Shown piece after piece: positions 40,144 to 52,137 of a stretch of 64,000 bases of DNA. A program made the position numbers and the translations under genes. Position 1 is the stretch's first letter, and the number at the start of each line of letters is the position of its first letter. Under the pieces are notes generated by a model. That model was given only the letters and a program-made list of their open reading frames with translations. It searched no databases and was not told the origin of the DNA. Source of the stretch: Styela clava (lineage: Eukaryota; Chordata; Ascidiacea; Stolidobranchia; Styelidae); the NCBI RefSeq assembly GCF_964204865.1, contig NC_135263.1, forward strand, positions 9,469,426-9,533,425, given 5' to 3'.

Positions 40144-41161
40144 TTTTGCTTGTAGTATTCTGTCAATAGGTTTAGTACCGAATCGTTGAAGATGGAATTG
40201 CGATATCCGTAAAAATAAAATATGTAGTTAACATAATATACATGTATCTTTCAGGTACAAGTATCTCAATAAATGCTTGAGTAGACTAGTAGTAATATGG
40301 ATGAAGTCTTCTCCCTTATCTGAGTAATAAATCTTCTATAGCCTATATTCTCGAAACACTTATCATTTACGCTTCATCGGATAAAAACCTAGAGATATAT
40401 TATGCTCGAAATATAACACTCATTCTCACACGCAATACAAACGTTTTGATAGATAAGATTGATTTTAGAGAGCGGATGACAAGTGGAAATGATGTAGGCC
40501 TGCCTATTCGCTGTGATTGATTCGTTTTTGTTTTGTATTTCGAGATGTACTGATAAACGTTTGGTATATATACATAAATGTTTGAAATCTCATACGAGAC
40601 TTGCTAAGCCATTATTTCAGGCCTCACACACCGCTAATCGACTGATCCTCATGTGGGCTATTAAGATCGCATATAAAGTTCAGGTTTGATATTTTTTAAG
40701 GGTTCGCAACAAGATGTGTATTACCAATTACGCGTCAAATATTATTCGTATATTGTGGGCAAATGTGTTTTGAGATTTTTTATTTGTACATATATATAGT
40801 ATTCAAGAATGCGTTTTGGTATCGGAGCCACTGTTTTCGACAACAATGCTATACTTTGAACTAGAGCGGTTTTCACTGTTCTCTCTTTTTCAATCCGTCC
40901 GTGTTTTCTGCTGCATAATAAAGTTCTTCGCCTGCGTCATCATGCCATTGAAGCTATTGTGAGGGTTTGCAGCACACGGAATCACAACGAGTATATATAT
41001 ATATACTTAATTGCGAATCCGCTTCTGTTAATTTGGCTTTGCTAATACAGACAGGGATATTTAAAATGCACCAAATTCCCATTTGTCTGTTTTGGCATTC
41101 AACTGAATTCAGTCGGTTTGAAATTATCGACGTTAAATTGTTCAAGCCAACAAAGCTGGTA
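40144..41161. other. Upstream region of the SLC23 gene
   Basis: No coding frame recognised. It should contain the SLC23 promoter and 5' UTR, but no element can be assigned with confidence. Confidence 0.4.
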
Positions 41162-41169
41162 TGCTAGTT
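41162..41169. repeat. 8-bp target-site duplication, left
   Basis: TGCTAGTT immediately before the hAT terminal repeat. The identical octamer follows the right end at 44112-44119. Confidence 0.9.
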
Positions 41170-42159
41170 CAGTGGTTCCCAACATTTTTATCTTAATTTC
41201 CCACTTTCGATTCAGGCTGAGTTTTCATTCCCCACAACATACAACACATCGACTCCCTTAAAAAAAGATAATTTCCCGTCAATAATAATTGATAAGATTT
41301 TCTTCAGTAAAGAAAGTTCTTTGCAATTGGTGCAGAAGTTGAAACCCCGCGAGAACAATCAATGCCCTTTCTAGCATTCCAAGACAGTGACGATCCGTGT
41401 AAAAAAAACAGTGTTATTCATCGAATAGAAAAATTAAACGCATACGATTACAGAGAACGCATAAGATTACAAAGAACGCATCAGAGTTTACATTACACCG
41501 TCATGTTTTTTTAATATGATAGACCGGATGTCGGGATCTATTTTTGAAAATGGCATTTTCAAAATGCGCATCATTGTTATTGCACAAGGCGACTTGCTTA
41601 ACGCCGTAGACGTGCTCGGCAGAATATCAGCACACTCTACCAGACAAGTTTTATCAATATCTCACGATGTTATGGGCCCTTTTGGTCATTGCTATTTGCA
41701 GGACAACTGCATAAGATACATTCACTATCGCCTTTAAACTTATCTGAAATTGTCCCATGCTGTCGAATTTCATCTTTTTCACTCGACTCGCCTAAATGTT
41801 TTCAGCCAAATGAGAATAGATCTTTGAAATATGTTGCTTCAGTTGAGGAAGCTTCATAGAACAATTGGAAAGGGGCTTGAGGCAAACAACGCATTGCGGA
41901 AGTTGCTCAAAATTTCTCTTTACAGATCTGAAACCGTAGCCGAGATAACTATGATCGTACTTTCATTTTACGGTGTTCGTACATTTGAACCCATGTGTAT
42001 ATCGCGGGTTCAATCTATATGCGGGTGCTAAAACCCATGGGTTAGGGTTAGTATGGGTTCAAATATCTGTAATACAAACAAAAAATGTACATAGGTGCAA
42101 TAGTATGCAGGTGCAATTGTCGTGGGTTCAAATGCACGTGGGTTCAATTGTAATGGAAC

Positions 42160-42335
42160 CTCATTTTACATTAGCCATTACCTTTTATAACAGTTTATCA
42201 GAATGACGTCACGGGCCAGAAAATTTCTCTTTACAGACCTGACACCGTAGCCGGGATAACTATGATCGTACTTCCTTTTACATTAGCCATTACATTTCAT
42301 AACGGTGTAGCAGAATGACGGCACGGGCGTATTTC
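42160..42335 (+). repeat. Local duplication inside the hAT element
   Basis: TTTTACATTAGCCATTAC followed some 25 bases on by AGAATGACG-CACGGGC occurs at about 42166 and again at about 42276, a period near 110 bases. The intervening AATTTCTCTTTACAGACCTG block has a further copy at about 41910. Confidence 0.7.
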
Positions 42336-43745
42336 CGGGAAATGTGATAATAGACTGTCGCCATTTGCGGCAACAAATAACTTTTTACGTAACCTTCAGA
42401 TCAGGGGTCGCCAAACTGCTGCCCGCGGGTCATATGCGGCCCGCGAACGCCTTTTTTGCGGCCCTCGAATGACTTTTAACTCATAAAGCGAAAATTGCCC
42501 CAAATGTATTGTATCCACATGGATTTATTTGGTAACAAGTACCGCTTGTTTTATAGCAAGTAGTGTCAGTTGTAGCCTATGTCATATGTCGTTTACTTAA
42601 ACGTCCCATCGTTGGTTGTAATTATAAGCTAAGTTTATTTTGATTTTTAAAATTTGAAAATGTATGGGAAACGGAGGAAAGTTTGCGACGAGGGCCGAAC
42701 ATTCCAAAGTGGAGAGGAAAAATATTTTTCTTTTTCGCGCGTTTCAAAACCAGTTTGCTTGATATTCTAGGTCGGCATCGCAGTTAAGGTATTTAATGTT
42801 AAAAGTGTCATTGCAAAAACGAAATTCGACCCCGATCTGCTCATCTGAGCGACAGTGTAAAACGTGAAGTGTGCACGTTCGAAAGCACAATATTGCCGTG
42901 AGCAGCACTATCTAAACGGTATTACACTAAGATTAAATTTCGTACCCGCTTGTCAGATCGTCAATTGATTTTAACGCTTTGGCCATGACACAGAAATAAA
43001 TTTATCCTTCACACTGTTAATAACTAAATAAAAATATGTATTGTTCGATAAAATATATAAAAAGGTACACGTACAATATATAAACATACACGTCTCATTG
43101 TGGCAGCCTTTTAATAACACAGCAATAGGTGCGAGTGCGCCATAATTTGAAGTTAAATGTGGCGATTGTTTATAGCCGGAAATTTATGCGGCCCGTACGC
43201 TACCGGAAAAGTGGATATTCGGCCCGCAAGTACATAAAGTTTGCTTTAGTTTAGTGCTTTAAACTGCTTTAGTTTAGATAGGGCATGGGTCGGCAACCTT
43301 TTGTCGCTACATGAGCAAAACGCGATCAGAATATCACGGCCAACAACGTTATTTCACCAAAATTTCGAATGGCTTATATTGAACTTTTTCCGTTTTATGG
43401 CATAACGTCAAGGACCCTAATACCGCCACCCCCGCAAACTCTGCCTGCCCACTTTCAACGCACGGTATCTGAAAAACATGAGGACGCACACAGTTTCAAT
43501 CAACACAAGCATGTTCGTGACATCTAGTGGATTATTTTTGATTTTTATTATAAAGTTTATTACTATCGTGTATTTTGTTTTTTAAGTTTGGCCCAAGCCT
43601 CATTTAATTGGGCTTGTGTTTTTGTGTGCGTGCTGGTGGGCAGGCACATGAGATACTTCATGTTTTAAACTTTTTTGTAGGTTTTGCTTGCCCTCCAGAA
43701 TTCTCCATTTTAAATTTAGGTTTGTTATGGAGTTTTCGAAATAAA

Positions 43746-43765
43746 CTATCTATCTATCTATCTAT
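43746..43765 (+). repeat. TATC tetranucleotide microsatellite
   Basis: About five CTAT units in tandem. Confidence 0.85.
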
Positions 43766-44111
43766 TTTATTTCTCACCGAAGGCCATTGCCAGATTGAAA
43801 TGGCCCTGACCCAAAAATTGGGGCGGTATTGGGATGTGTTTTTTACGCTCGGCCAACTTTGGCAGTTTGGCGGGAAACGGTCGTCTGCCAAAGGGTTATA
43901 GCCTGGCAGGGACGTTTGTTTTTTGTTGTCGTTCTTGAAGAAGGAACTTCCACTACGTTAAACCAAAATATAAGCTGAAAATATGAAATATTGTGATTTT
44001 CATTTTGTAATATTTGTTAATTGAGTTATTTTGCGTAAATTTTTATATGAGCATTCATTTCCCACCAGCAATCCCCGAAGTGGGGAATTCCCCACCGGTT
44101 GGGAACCGCTG

Positions 44112-44119
44112 TGCTAGTT
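44112..44119. repeat. 8-bp target-site duplication, right
   Basis: TGCTAGTT directly after the right terminal repeat, identical to 41162-41169. Confidence 0.9.
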
Positions 44120-46148
44120 TCTAATTAATAACAGCTGCGATTTTGATAGACATTGATGTAAATTTGATAACCGGTCATAGTATTTTCTAAGTGATCATGG
44201 TGTAATTGAAATGAGGTCGTTACCCAGAAATTGTAGTTTGTCACACTGTTATATCTGTCATTCAGATGCTGATGAACATTTTCTATGTGTCGCAATTAAT
44301 TAAAGCAAAGAATAGACCGAAACTGATATAGCTGAGTCTGCAACAATATGGTCGACTGTTAGTTGTGATTATTAGCCTACTAGCAAAAAATAATGTGACC
44401 CAGTGTAAAACCAAATTATTTTTATAGCTATTAGAATTGATAAGATTGCACATAAATATGTCGGTAAATGAAATTTCATAAGGTGATCATCAGAAATGTA
44501 TAAAAAAAAGAGTTGTTCATAACATGAGTTCTGATTTTATGAATTTTTCGTGTCGTGTTGATATATTTGATTTCTGCAAAAATATCCATAGAGGAATTTT
44601 AGAAAATGTTTCATTTACTGATTCAAGATAACATGGAACATTGTATCTCTAAAATCTGAACCGAAAACAAAATCTATTGCAGGAAATGAGACTTGGGATT
44701 TATGATTATATTTATTACTACTTTATAAGTTGTGTACATGCATAATGATGGCCATAAGTCAGTAAGTAGACAGGAGTATCAAAGTGCTTTACAATTAGAT
44801 GCTTTGCTATTGTACAGCTATTGTCACAAAATGTAGAAAAGGGTATAAGAATGAATATTGTGAATGTTTTTATTATGAATGCTTTTGCTCAAAGAAATAA
44901 TAGATGATGTTTTATAATTTATTGATAATGATAACATTGTAATGTATTCATTTACTAATTGTTGTTTTTGATTCTTACTCTAAACCTTTGTAAATTTATG
45001 ATCTTTATATAATAACTTAAACACACACCTTATAATATTATCAGGATGGATAATGCAGTAATGTGCATCTTACTGGATTAACGTTTCATTGGAATGGATA
45101 ATATTGATGCTAAATTCATGAAATATACGATCATGGGAATTACTATGTTCAGATGTTGGAGGTTGGAACTAATGTAACATGATGAATTTTCTTATATAGT
45201 GATTTAATACCTATGGTACCGTTTGACAAAGGATACAAGATGTCGGTGTGAAAAAGGGATCTGAGCAGCTGCACAAAATTACATTCAATTATTAACATAA
45301 ACTCATTACTGATCGATGTTGAACAACAGAGCAAGAAATAGACAAACCGACTGCAGTGAATAAACTCTCATAGCAATCCCCATGATTTGAGCGCTCTACT
45401 ACCAGACCAGGAATAGATGCAACGCTTATATCAAGACTTGGTGATTTCCGGTAGATTTTATGAAATTCATGTGCAAAAATACAGTATCGCCAGCATATGC
45501 ATTTTAAACAAGCCTAGTGATGACGATTCAGCTATTTATTGGATATTTCGTCTGTTACTCAAGCATTATCATGCATTCTACTTTTTATTTATTTTGAGAA
45601 ATAGTCAAAATCATATCAGCAAAGTTGTCAAAATAATCACATTGTTAGGGTGACAGGTACGGTACATTGTTTAAAACAAAGCAATTTAAAATATAAAAAG
45701 TTTATCAGGTTGGTTAAGTTTTATTGTGAAAAGCGCAAGATTGTTATTCCTCCTGCAAATAATAGCCAGTGTGACACATTTGCAGAACAGCAATTACAAA
45801 ATAGTGTTTATTTTCATTATGACTGGTATATTATGGTTTTAAAAGTTTTACAAATAGTGACTAATTGGGTAGATGACAGCTGTTCAATGGTACAGTAGCA
45901 ATTATCATAATTATTGATAAATGATCATGCTTTATGTGAATAATAAATGTGTGTTACTCATTCTTCAATAAATCAAGAAATTAAAAACTAATAATATCAG
46001 CACCCTGGTTTAGTTATAAAGGTTAGAGTGATGGAATATCATCCGAGTCTTGAATGCAGTTAGACTGTTGTTTGTGAGCTGGAAGAGTTTTGGTATGAAA
46101 AAAATAATAAGCAGTATTGGATTATAATTAGAACAAAGTACAGGAGAT
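44120..46148. other. Intergenic, upstream of the phytochelatin synthase pair
   Basis: AT-rich; no gene recognised. Short open frames at 45417-45898 have no family match. It must hold the promoter of the first phytochelatin synthase paralogue; I could not pick out a metal-response element with confidence. Confidence 0.4.
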
Positions 46149-46871
46149 ATGGCTAGTAGGCTGAAAACATGTTACAGGAATGTTCTACCACCATCTTGCA
46201 TTCCATTTACATCTGACAAAGGTAAAAAATATTTTAAGGAAGCTTTGCCAACGGGTCACATGAACTGCTACTTTGTGATCGGTTCTCAGTATAAAACACA
46301 AGAAGAACCTGGTGGTTATAGCGGTTTATCATCTCTTGTAATGGTTCTTAATGCATTTCATATTGACCCTGGAATTGTTTGGAAATGGCCATTTCGTTGG
46401 TACCATGAGGATATGTTGCATTGCTGTACTCCTCTTGAGGAAATAAGGAAAAATGGCATTTCTATTGAGAACCTGCTGCGTTTGGCAAGATGTAATAACC
46501 TTGAAGGCCATGTTAAACGGTTTTCCGTTGAATCCAACATTGATGAATTTAGAGATGTAATCAAAAATGTAACACTGAAAGAAGATGTAGCTATGATTTT
46601 ATCATACAATCGTTCTACTCTTGGGCAGATAGGATCTGGCCATTTGTCACCAATTGGAGGCTACAATCCTATCGAAGACAAGGTTCTTATCTTGGATGTT
46701 GAAAGGTTTAAATATCCACCACATTGGGTTTGTTTGCATGATTTATGGAATGCCATTAAGAGCATAGATGAATCGACAGGACTTCCTCATGGATATGTGA
46801 AACTGTGGAGGGCTGATACCATCATAGGGGAGAAATTATCCTGCAATTGTTTGGAAAGAAAGAAATTTTAA
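46149..46871 (+). CDS. Phytochelatin synthase paralogue, catalytic domain only, Cys to Ser at the nucleophile
   Basis: Intronless 240-residue protein covering only the N-terminal catalytic domain of phytochelatin synthase, the papain-fold dipeptidyl transpeptidase that makes metal-binding phytochelatins from glutathione. Landmarks: FTSDKGKKYFKEAL, HMNCYF, TQEEPGGYSGLSSLVMVLN, IDPGIVWKWPFRWYHE, HCCTPLEEI, GHLSPIGGY and LDVERFKYPPHW. The family nucleophile sits in PxYCGL; here it is Ser58 (codon AGC at 46320-46322), with one extra Gly before it. His165 and Asp183 of the triad remain. The protein stops after the catalytic domain, where the downstream paralogue runs on for over 200 residues; no C-terminal domain remnant is readable downstream. 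The frame is intact, so it is not an obvious pseudogene. It probably lacks thiol transpeptidase activity; a regulatory or Ser-based role is speculation. Confidence 0.9.
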   Translation: MASRLKTCYRNVLPPSCIPFTSDKGKKYFKEALPTGHMNCYFVIGSQYKTQEEPGGYSGLSSLVMVLNAFHIDPGIVWKWPFRWYHEDMLHCCTPLEEIRKNGISIENLLRLARCNNLEGHVKRFSVESNIDEFRDVIKNVTLKEDVAMILSYNRSTLGQIGSGHLSPIGGYNPIEDKVLILDVERFKYPPHWVCLHDLWNAIKSIDESTGLPHGYVKLWRADTIIGEKLSCNCLERKKF

Positions 46872-47813
46872 ACTGGATCTAGTAGATCTTAAACTATGAA
46901 CATATTAGGTTTTTTGAAAATGAATTGAATAATTAGATTAGAGAGTCTAATTATTCAAACCTTTATTAAATGTTAGAAATTTCATTGAAAGTCTGGTTAC
47001 CTTGCCTTGTTCATGTGTAACCTACAACCTCACTTTTGCATTTTATTATATTTATCAATTTTTATAAGAATCTATTAATATGCGGGTTCGTACATAATTA
47101 GGTCATGATAAGTTATGGAACATAATATATTTCATCTTGTATGCTATTGTATATGACTGGGTGATTTGTAGTTTTTCAAATCTTGCCTTTCTGTTCTCAA
47201 TGTTTTTATTATTATTTCCACCTCTGGTAAATATTTACAAGTTTCTGACACCAAACTGTTAATTGCAGTTCTTACTACCTCAATCGAAAAATTTTAAAAA
47301 GCTAAATAATACAACAGCAATAAGAATTATTGATATTGGAAATGTGACTTGAAAATATCAGCAAGTGTTTCATGTGAATTTCCCAAGGATATTCTAAGTT
47401 ATTTTTATACACTTCTGTAATGCCCAATTTAACTCTTAACTCAATCATAACTGTTATTTCCTATTCATGTCAACTAATCCGAACATTGTTCATGAATTAG
47501 ATTCTAGCACGAAAATTCTACTTCCCTATTTATAATACACCAGGTGTTGACCTCTGTATTATTTGTATATATGTTTTCTGTTATAAGAGTTTGTAGTGGA
47601 GTGTGTAATGATTGACGAGTCGACATATGCCATTCTTGCATCATTTTTTATAATAACTGTTATTAAATTATTCAAAGTTATCGATTTCATTTATTCTATT
47701 TTTTAGGAAAATTTGAATTTGTTTCTAACTATAGTTGATACATATTCATGTAACTATGCTGAATAAAATAACATTTGCATGTGGCCAAGGTTGAACAGCC
47801 TGTGGTTTGAACT
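46872..47813. other. Spacer between the two phytochelatin synthase genes
   Basis: 942 bases of AT-rich sequence without a readable remnant of a phytochelatin synthase C-terminal domain. Holds the 3' flank of the first gene and presumably the promoter of the second. Confidence 0.5.
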
Positions 47814-49238
47814 ATGATGGCTGCTACTGCGAAGAAAACATTTTACAGGCGAGTTTTGCCTGACATCTGTACCGCATTTGCATCTGAAAGAGGCAAGCAA
47901 TTGTTCAAAACTGCTCTTGCCACTGAGCACATGAACTGTTACTTTCCACTTGCTAGTCAGTTCAGAACACAAGAAGAACCAGCATACTGTGGTCTCTCAT
48001 CTCTTGTCATGGTTCTTAATTCTCTTGCAGTCGATCCAGGTGTGGTTTGGAAAGGGGTTTTCCGTTGGTATCATGAAGACATGCTTGATTGTTGTTCTCC
48101 CCTAGAAGAAATTAGGAAAATAGGTGTTCCTATGGACAACCTGATGTGTTTGGCACTGTGTAATCAACTTGACGGGGAACTAAAACGGGTGTCTGACACT
48201 ATGAATATTTCAGAATTCAGAGAGGATGTGAAAAATGCCACAAAAAGCACCAAAATAGCTATCATAGTATCATATGGAAGAGGGGTTTTAGGTCAAACTG
48301 GCACAGGACATTTCTCTCCTATTGGTGGATACAATTCACAGGAAGATATGGTACTTGTTATGGATGTGGCAAGATTCAAGTATCCTCCATATTGGGTTCC
48401 TTTGACAAAATTATGGGAAGCTATGCTGACTAGAGATGTAGAGACAGGACTTTATCGTGGATACATGGTTCTATGGAGGGCTGATGAAGGAGATATATCC
48501 AGCCAACCACTGTTAATTTTCAAAATTGCCCAAGGCCTGAATGCCTTTAAACCGATACTTAGAGGCTCTGGCAGTTTCTTTTTAAAAATCAAGTCATTTC
48601 TCATGGAGAGAGTAAAAGAACAAAATGACAAAGATATTCTGCGAATGATTATCACAACTTTGCTTGATCAGTCATACAAGCATACAGAGAGTAATGATGC
48701 AAGAGATTCTCCGAACCTTTTGTCAGTGCGAGCCACTGATGACGAAATAAAAAACTCATTTCCCAATCATGCTAAGGCAATAGGTAAGTTGATCGGGGCA
48801 ATTAATGAAACACCTTTATATAAAAAAATTGTGCAGCTTTTCCCAAAAGGAATTTGTTGCAGGCAAGCGTTATTCATAACCGAAAATGGAGAAGATATGG
48901 ATGACTATTGCCAAAATAATGATTGTGTTATATGCTTGCCTCATTTTTTGACAGTATTTCTGTTATCTTTTCCGACGGACGATGTAACACGTTACGAGGG
49001 TTGTAGCAAGAATTCAACAAAGAATACGAATGTTGTGGAAGGAACCTATCATGCCTTTTTGAAAAAAATGATCAATTCACAACTGGTGGATGGTGGCTGT
49101 GGTTTGTGTGGAAATGTGACAAAAGAACAGGAAGAAGGTCATGTATTATTAGTCAACGAAATTACCCAACTGAGAAGACAGTTTGCTGCTCTGATTAATT
49201 TGGAGTTGCAATCAAATAAGTCCAGCCATGGATCATAG
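47814..49238 (+). CDS. Phytochelatin synthase (glutathione gamma-glutamylcysteinyltransferase), full length
   Basis: Intronless 474-residue enzyme that joins gamma-Glu-Cys units from glutathione into phytochelatins for heavy-metal binding, acting in the cytosol. N-terminal catalytic domain (about 10-225) has the complete triad: Cys59 in EEPAYCGLSSL, His166 in GHFSPIGGY and Asp184 in MDVARFKYPPYW. DCCSPLEEI carries the conserved CC pair (93-94). The C-terminal half (about 226-474) is the metal-responsive domain, with Cys clusters in CQNNDCVIC and GGCGLCGN; these are plausible metal-sensing sites. The frame is in tandem, same strand, 942 bases after a catalytic-Cys-less paralogue. ATG doublet at the start: either Met is possible. 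Confident by family motifs; enzyme activity is inferred, not shown. Confidence 0.95.
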   Translation: MMAATAKKTFYRRVLPDICTAFASERGKQLFKTALATEHMNCYFPLASQFRTQEEPAYCGLSSLVMVLNSLAVDPGVVWKGVFRWYHEDMLDCCSPLEEIRKIGVPMDNLMCLALCNQLDGELKRVSDTMNISEFREDVKNATKSTKIAIIVSYGRGVLGQTGTGHFSPIGGYNSQEDMVLVMDVARFKYPPYWVPLTKLWEAMLTRDVETGLYRGYMVLWRADEGDISSQPLLIFKIAQGLNAFKPILRGSGSFFLKIKSFLMERVKEQNDKDILRMIITTLLDQSYKHTESNDARDSPNLLSVRATDDEIKNSFPNHAKAIGKLIGAINETPLYKKIVQLFPKGICCRQALFITENGEDMDDYCQNNDCVICLPHFLTVFLLSFPTDDVTRYEGCSKNSTKNTNVVEGTYHAFLKKMINSQLVDGGCGLCGNVTKEQEEGHVLLVNEITQLRRQFAALINLELQSNKSSHGS

Positions 49239-52130
49239 TGCTGTTTCCTGCAGGAGTTTTTTAGGATAAATGGTGCAGTTTGCCTTCAAGGCATTTTTTT
49301 ACATAAATAATCAAACACTTTTGATTCATGTCTTTATAAATAGATTTAGAATATGCAAAAAAGCACATCTTTGCTGTGCTATTTTCTTATTTTTATCTTT
49401 TGACTGTAAGCCTTGGGCGTTTTAATTAACACATCAATTTTTTTAACAATCATCCATACATATAATATAAAGTTCTATGAAAATGGCATTGTGATCAATT
49501 GCCGGACGTGCAATACTCCCGTAACACTTTCAGGTCAGCGCATTCCATCATGATGCGCCATACCACTCAACTTACAACTTTTTATTGAGGGAAGTGTTAC
49601 CGGTATTTAAACATCCAATTTAATTCAACAGGCGCCTTCGTGATACTTATGGCGACCAGAATAAGCCGATATATTCAGCTTTTTAGACTGATCTAGAACA
49701 ATTCGAACAGCAAAATAGTATACGGTGGGATGATCATGTTCGTGACATATGCGTATATATATTCAAAACGTTACTATTGGATTTTCCGCTGACGCCATGA
49801 TGTCTCAAAATCCGTACGTCACTCTGCGAAGGATAGATAAACATTTACCTATTTCACAATGAATAAATATAATCTTCAAGACGCTCCAATGATATGGCGA
49901 ACTTGGCCTCTTGAACATCCGATAATCAACAATTTCATTTTGAGATACGCTCAGACGTCCACGGCGGAGGATACCATGGCCGAAACGTAATCGACGGGGC
50001 CTTATTACGACAGCAGTAAACCCAGCATTATCCTCGCCCGTGATATTACTCCGCAGGTAGAAAAACTCGCTCTAACGGAGTGTATCACATATAATAGTCC
50101 GACCAGAGCCATATATAGCCAGCTATTTTAAGCTTGACCTTGTTTTCAGACAAAGTTTTATTTCATTGGGGTTATAGCGAGTCATTTCCACACGGGTGTG
50201 GGTTTTGAGCAATTTTTTAATTAGTAAAATACCTAATAGCCTTTTTCTTCCTATTTCGTTCAAATTTTCTGGATATACTTGAACGGGAATAAATAATACT
50301 TGAATGAAAATATCAAAATCTAAATGGGCATGTCCTGGCGCTCCTCCGTATCTTGTGGTTAAAGAGTGTCAGGGGTGACTTTGAGCCAAATTGTTTGATA
50401 TTCATAATGTCAGCGAGCGATTGTAAAATTATATTTAAAGCAAAATATAGAGGGTGGTAAGAGTCATAACAATAAATTTCCACAACACATAAATAAACTT
50501 ATAGAACATGTATAAGCAAAAAAGGCATTAGAATCAGTATCGACAACATTTCAGAACTACTAGCTGCCATATCTTCAAAACTTGATAGGTCATTGCCAGC
50601 TGCATTATTCGGCAATACTGTAACCAGTGCAATAAACAAATGTGCAACTGACCTCCAAATCGCACTTGGTATTTTTTGAAAACTTTAACTAGCCATATGA
50701 GGGACTACTATGTAGCATGCTCATATGATGAAATGCTACGTTTCAGAAAGTATACGGACATGTCCAGTTCACCTGTTTCATTGCTGTCACCAGAATTCCA
50801 GAACAACGAAAAATTTCACAATCGAGAGCGGAGGATATCGATTCCATGTTTTTTCGCGATGTTCTCACAGATGAAAGCCCGGAAAATGGGGTATATATGA
50901 CCAACTTATGACGAGAACAGGGTAACAACCTGCAACCTAGAACAAATATTGTATATTTACCTCTATTGGACAGAACCCCAACGGATCCGACTACGATTAT
51001 GTTAGCAATGGTGAAGGCACAAAAAATCTTGGAAAATTGATCGAAAGTATGTTGTATTTACAGTAGAACAGCAGTTGTACCGAATAACATTACATGTAAA
51101 ATGGGAAAACCAAAGACAATCCAACGATATGTATTTGAGACTTGATGGTATGCATCTGCTGATGAGTTTATGTGGTTGTATCTACAAAAAATGGCGCCCA
51201 TGGCAAAGTCTAAAAATGCGCCCCCTTGATTGTTGTTTGGCAATTTATAATGACTATTATTGAATCGAGATACTTGTACGTTATTATTTGACTAAAAATA
51301 CGAGTTTCAGTTATTTCTAATTTTGAATTATTTCATTGAAACGTTTTTAATATTGATACTTTTCGCCGTTTTTGCGCCCCTGTTCAAACGGCGCCCATGG
51401 CACGAGCCATGGCTGCCACACCCTAGATACGCCACTGTGTATTGGAACATTAATAGCCGAATCGTAGATGTACTTACCGAAGCTTTTGGAGGTGTTCTGA
51501 AAATGTTGAGTGGGAAAAAGTTCCCACAAAATGTCAGGGCTTTGAGAATGCTTATAGCAACTAACACCCAAATGTACCCCATTTCATGTTGAAATCATCA
51601 AAACAAAGTTGATTTTTCCCAAAATTCGAACAAAGACTTTCGTAGGAATCAAATTACACCAGTTTTAGGAACAGAACATGTTCCACCCAGTCATTATCAA
51701 ATTAAAATTTATATTCTCAAGACCTTTGGCACTGATTGAAATAATTATATCTAAGTTCCCATCCGTACGATGTACATAATTACCCTTATTTAGATAATAG
51801 GAGTTTTGTTTATAACGTGAATCACGAGCTCACGTTTACAGCATTTAATTAGATTTATGATCGACGTATAAATACGACTCGATAGCTTTCAATGTTAAGC
51901 TAGTGTGGATGCAAACCATTGGAAACTAGTGTGGATAAATGTTTTTTCTGTGTGTTGTGGAAATTTACGAATAAAAACATATAGAGATTTTTAACGCATC
52001 TTCATTAACGTGGGCATTGAAGCTGAAGGGTGAACGGGCGACTGTCAGTTCTGAGACGATCTACGAAATAGCAATATACGGTGACAACACATTCATTTAC
52101 CAATTATACATGCTATAAATGGAATTATAT
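49239..52130. other. Intergenic with repeat debris
   Basis: No gene recognised. A DNA-transposon-like end reading, on the minus strand, CAGTGGCGTATCTAGGGTG lies at about 51417-51436, with a GGCGCCCATGG block just inside it; a similar GGCGCCCATGG occurs at about 51191. The other terminus was not found. Confidence 0.45.
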
Positions 52131-52137
52131 ATGATGC

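Larger units (their letters stand above)
41170..44111. mobile_element. Complete hAT-superfamily insertion, non-autonomous or decayed
   Basis: Terminal inverted repeats CAGTGGTTCCCAAC (41170-41183) and GTTGGGAACCGCTG (44098-44111) match at 13 of 14 positions, flanked by a perfect 8-bp duplication TGCTAGTT: the textbook hAT signature. Nothing in the 2.9-kb body resembles a hAT transposase (no readable dimerisation block). The body is a mosaic: two copies of a block containing AATTTCTCTTTACAG...CCGTAGCC at 41910-41967 and 42218-42274, other hAT-like left ends at about 42408 (CAGGGGTCGCCAAACTG) and 43290 (CATGGGTCGGCAACC), and a TATC microsatellite. This suggests nested insertions carried inside one element. 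Confidence 0.88.

Noticed and set aside
42405-43230. Nested hAT element starting CAGGGGTCGCCAAACTG
   Set aside because: The left end is convincing, but the opposite end (a GTTTGGCGACCCCTG-like sequence) is missing, so no boundaries can be given.
45417-45898. Two plus-strand open frames upstream of the phytochelatin synthase genes
   Set aside because: No similarity to the synthase C-terminal domain or any known family; likely flank.
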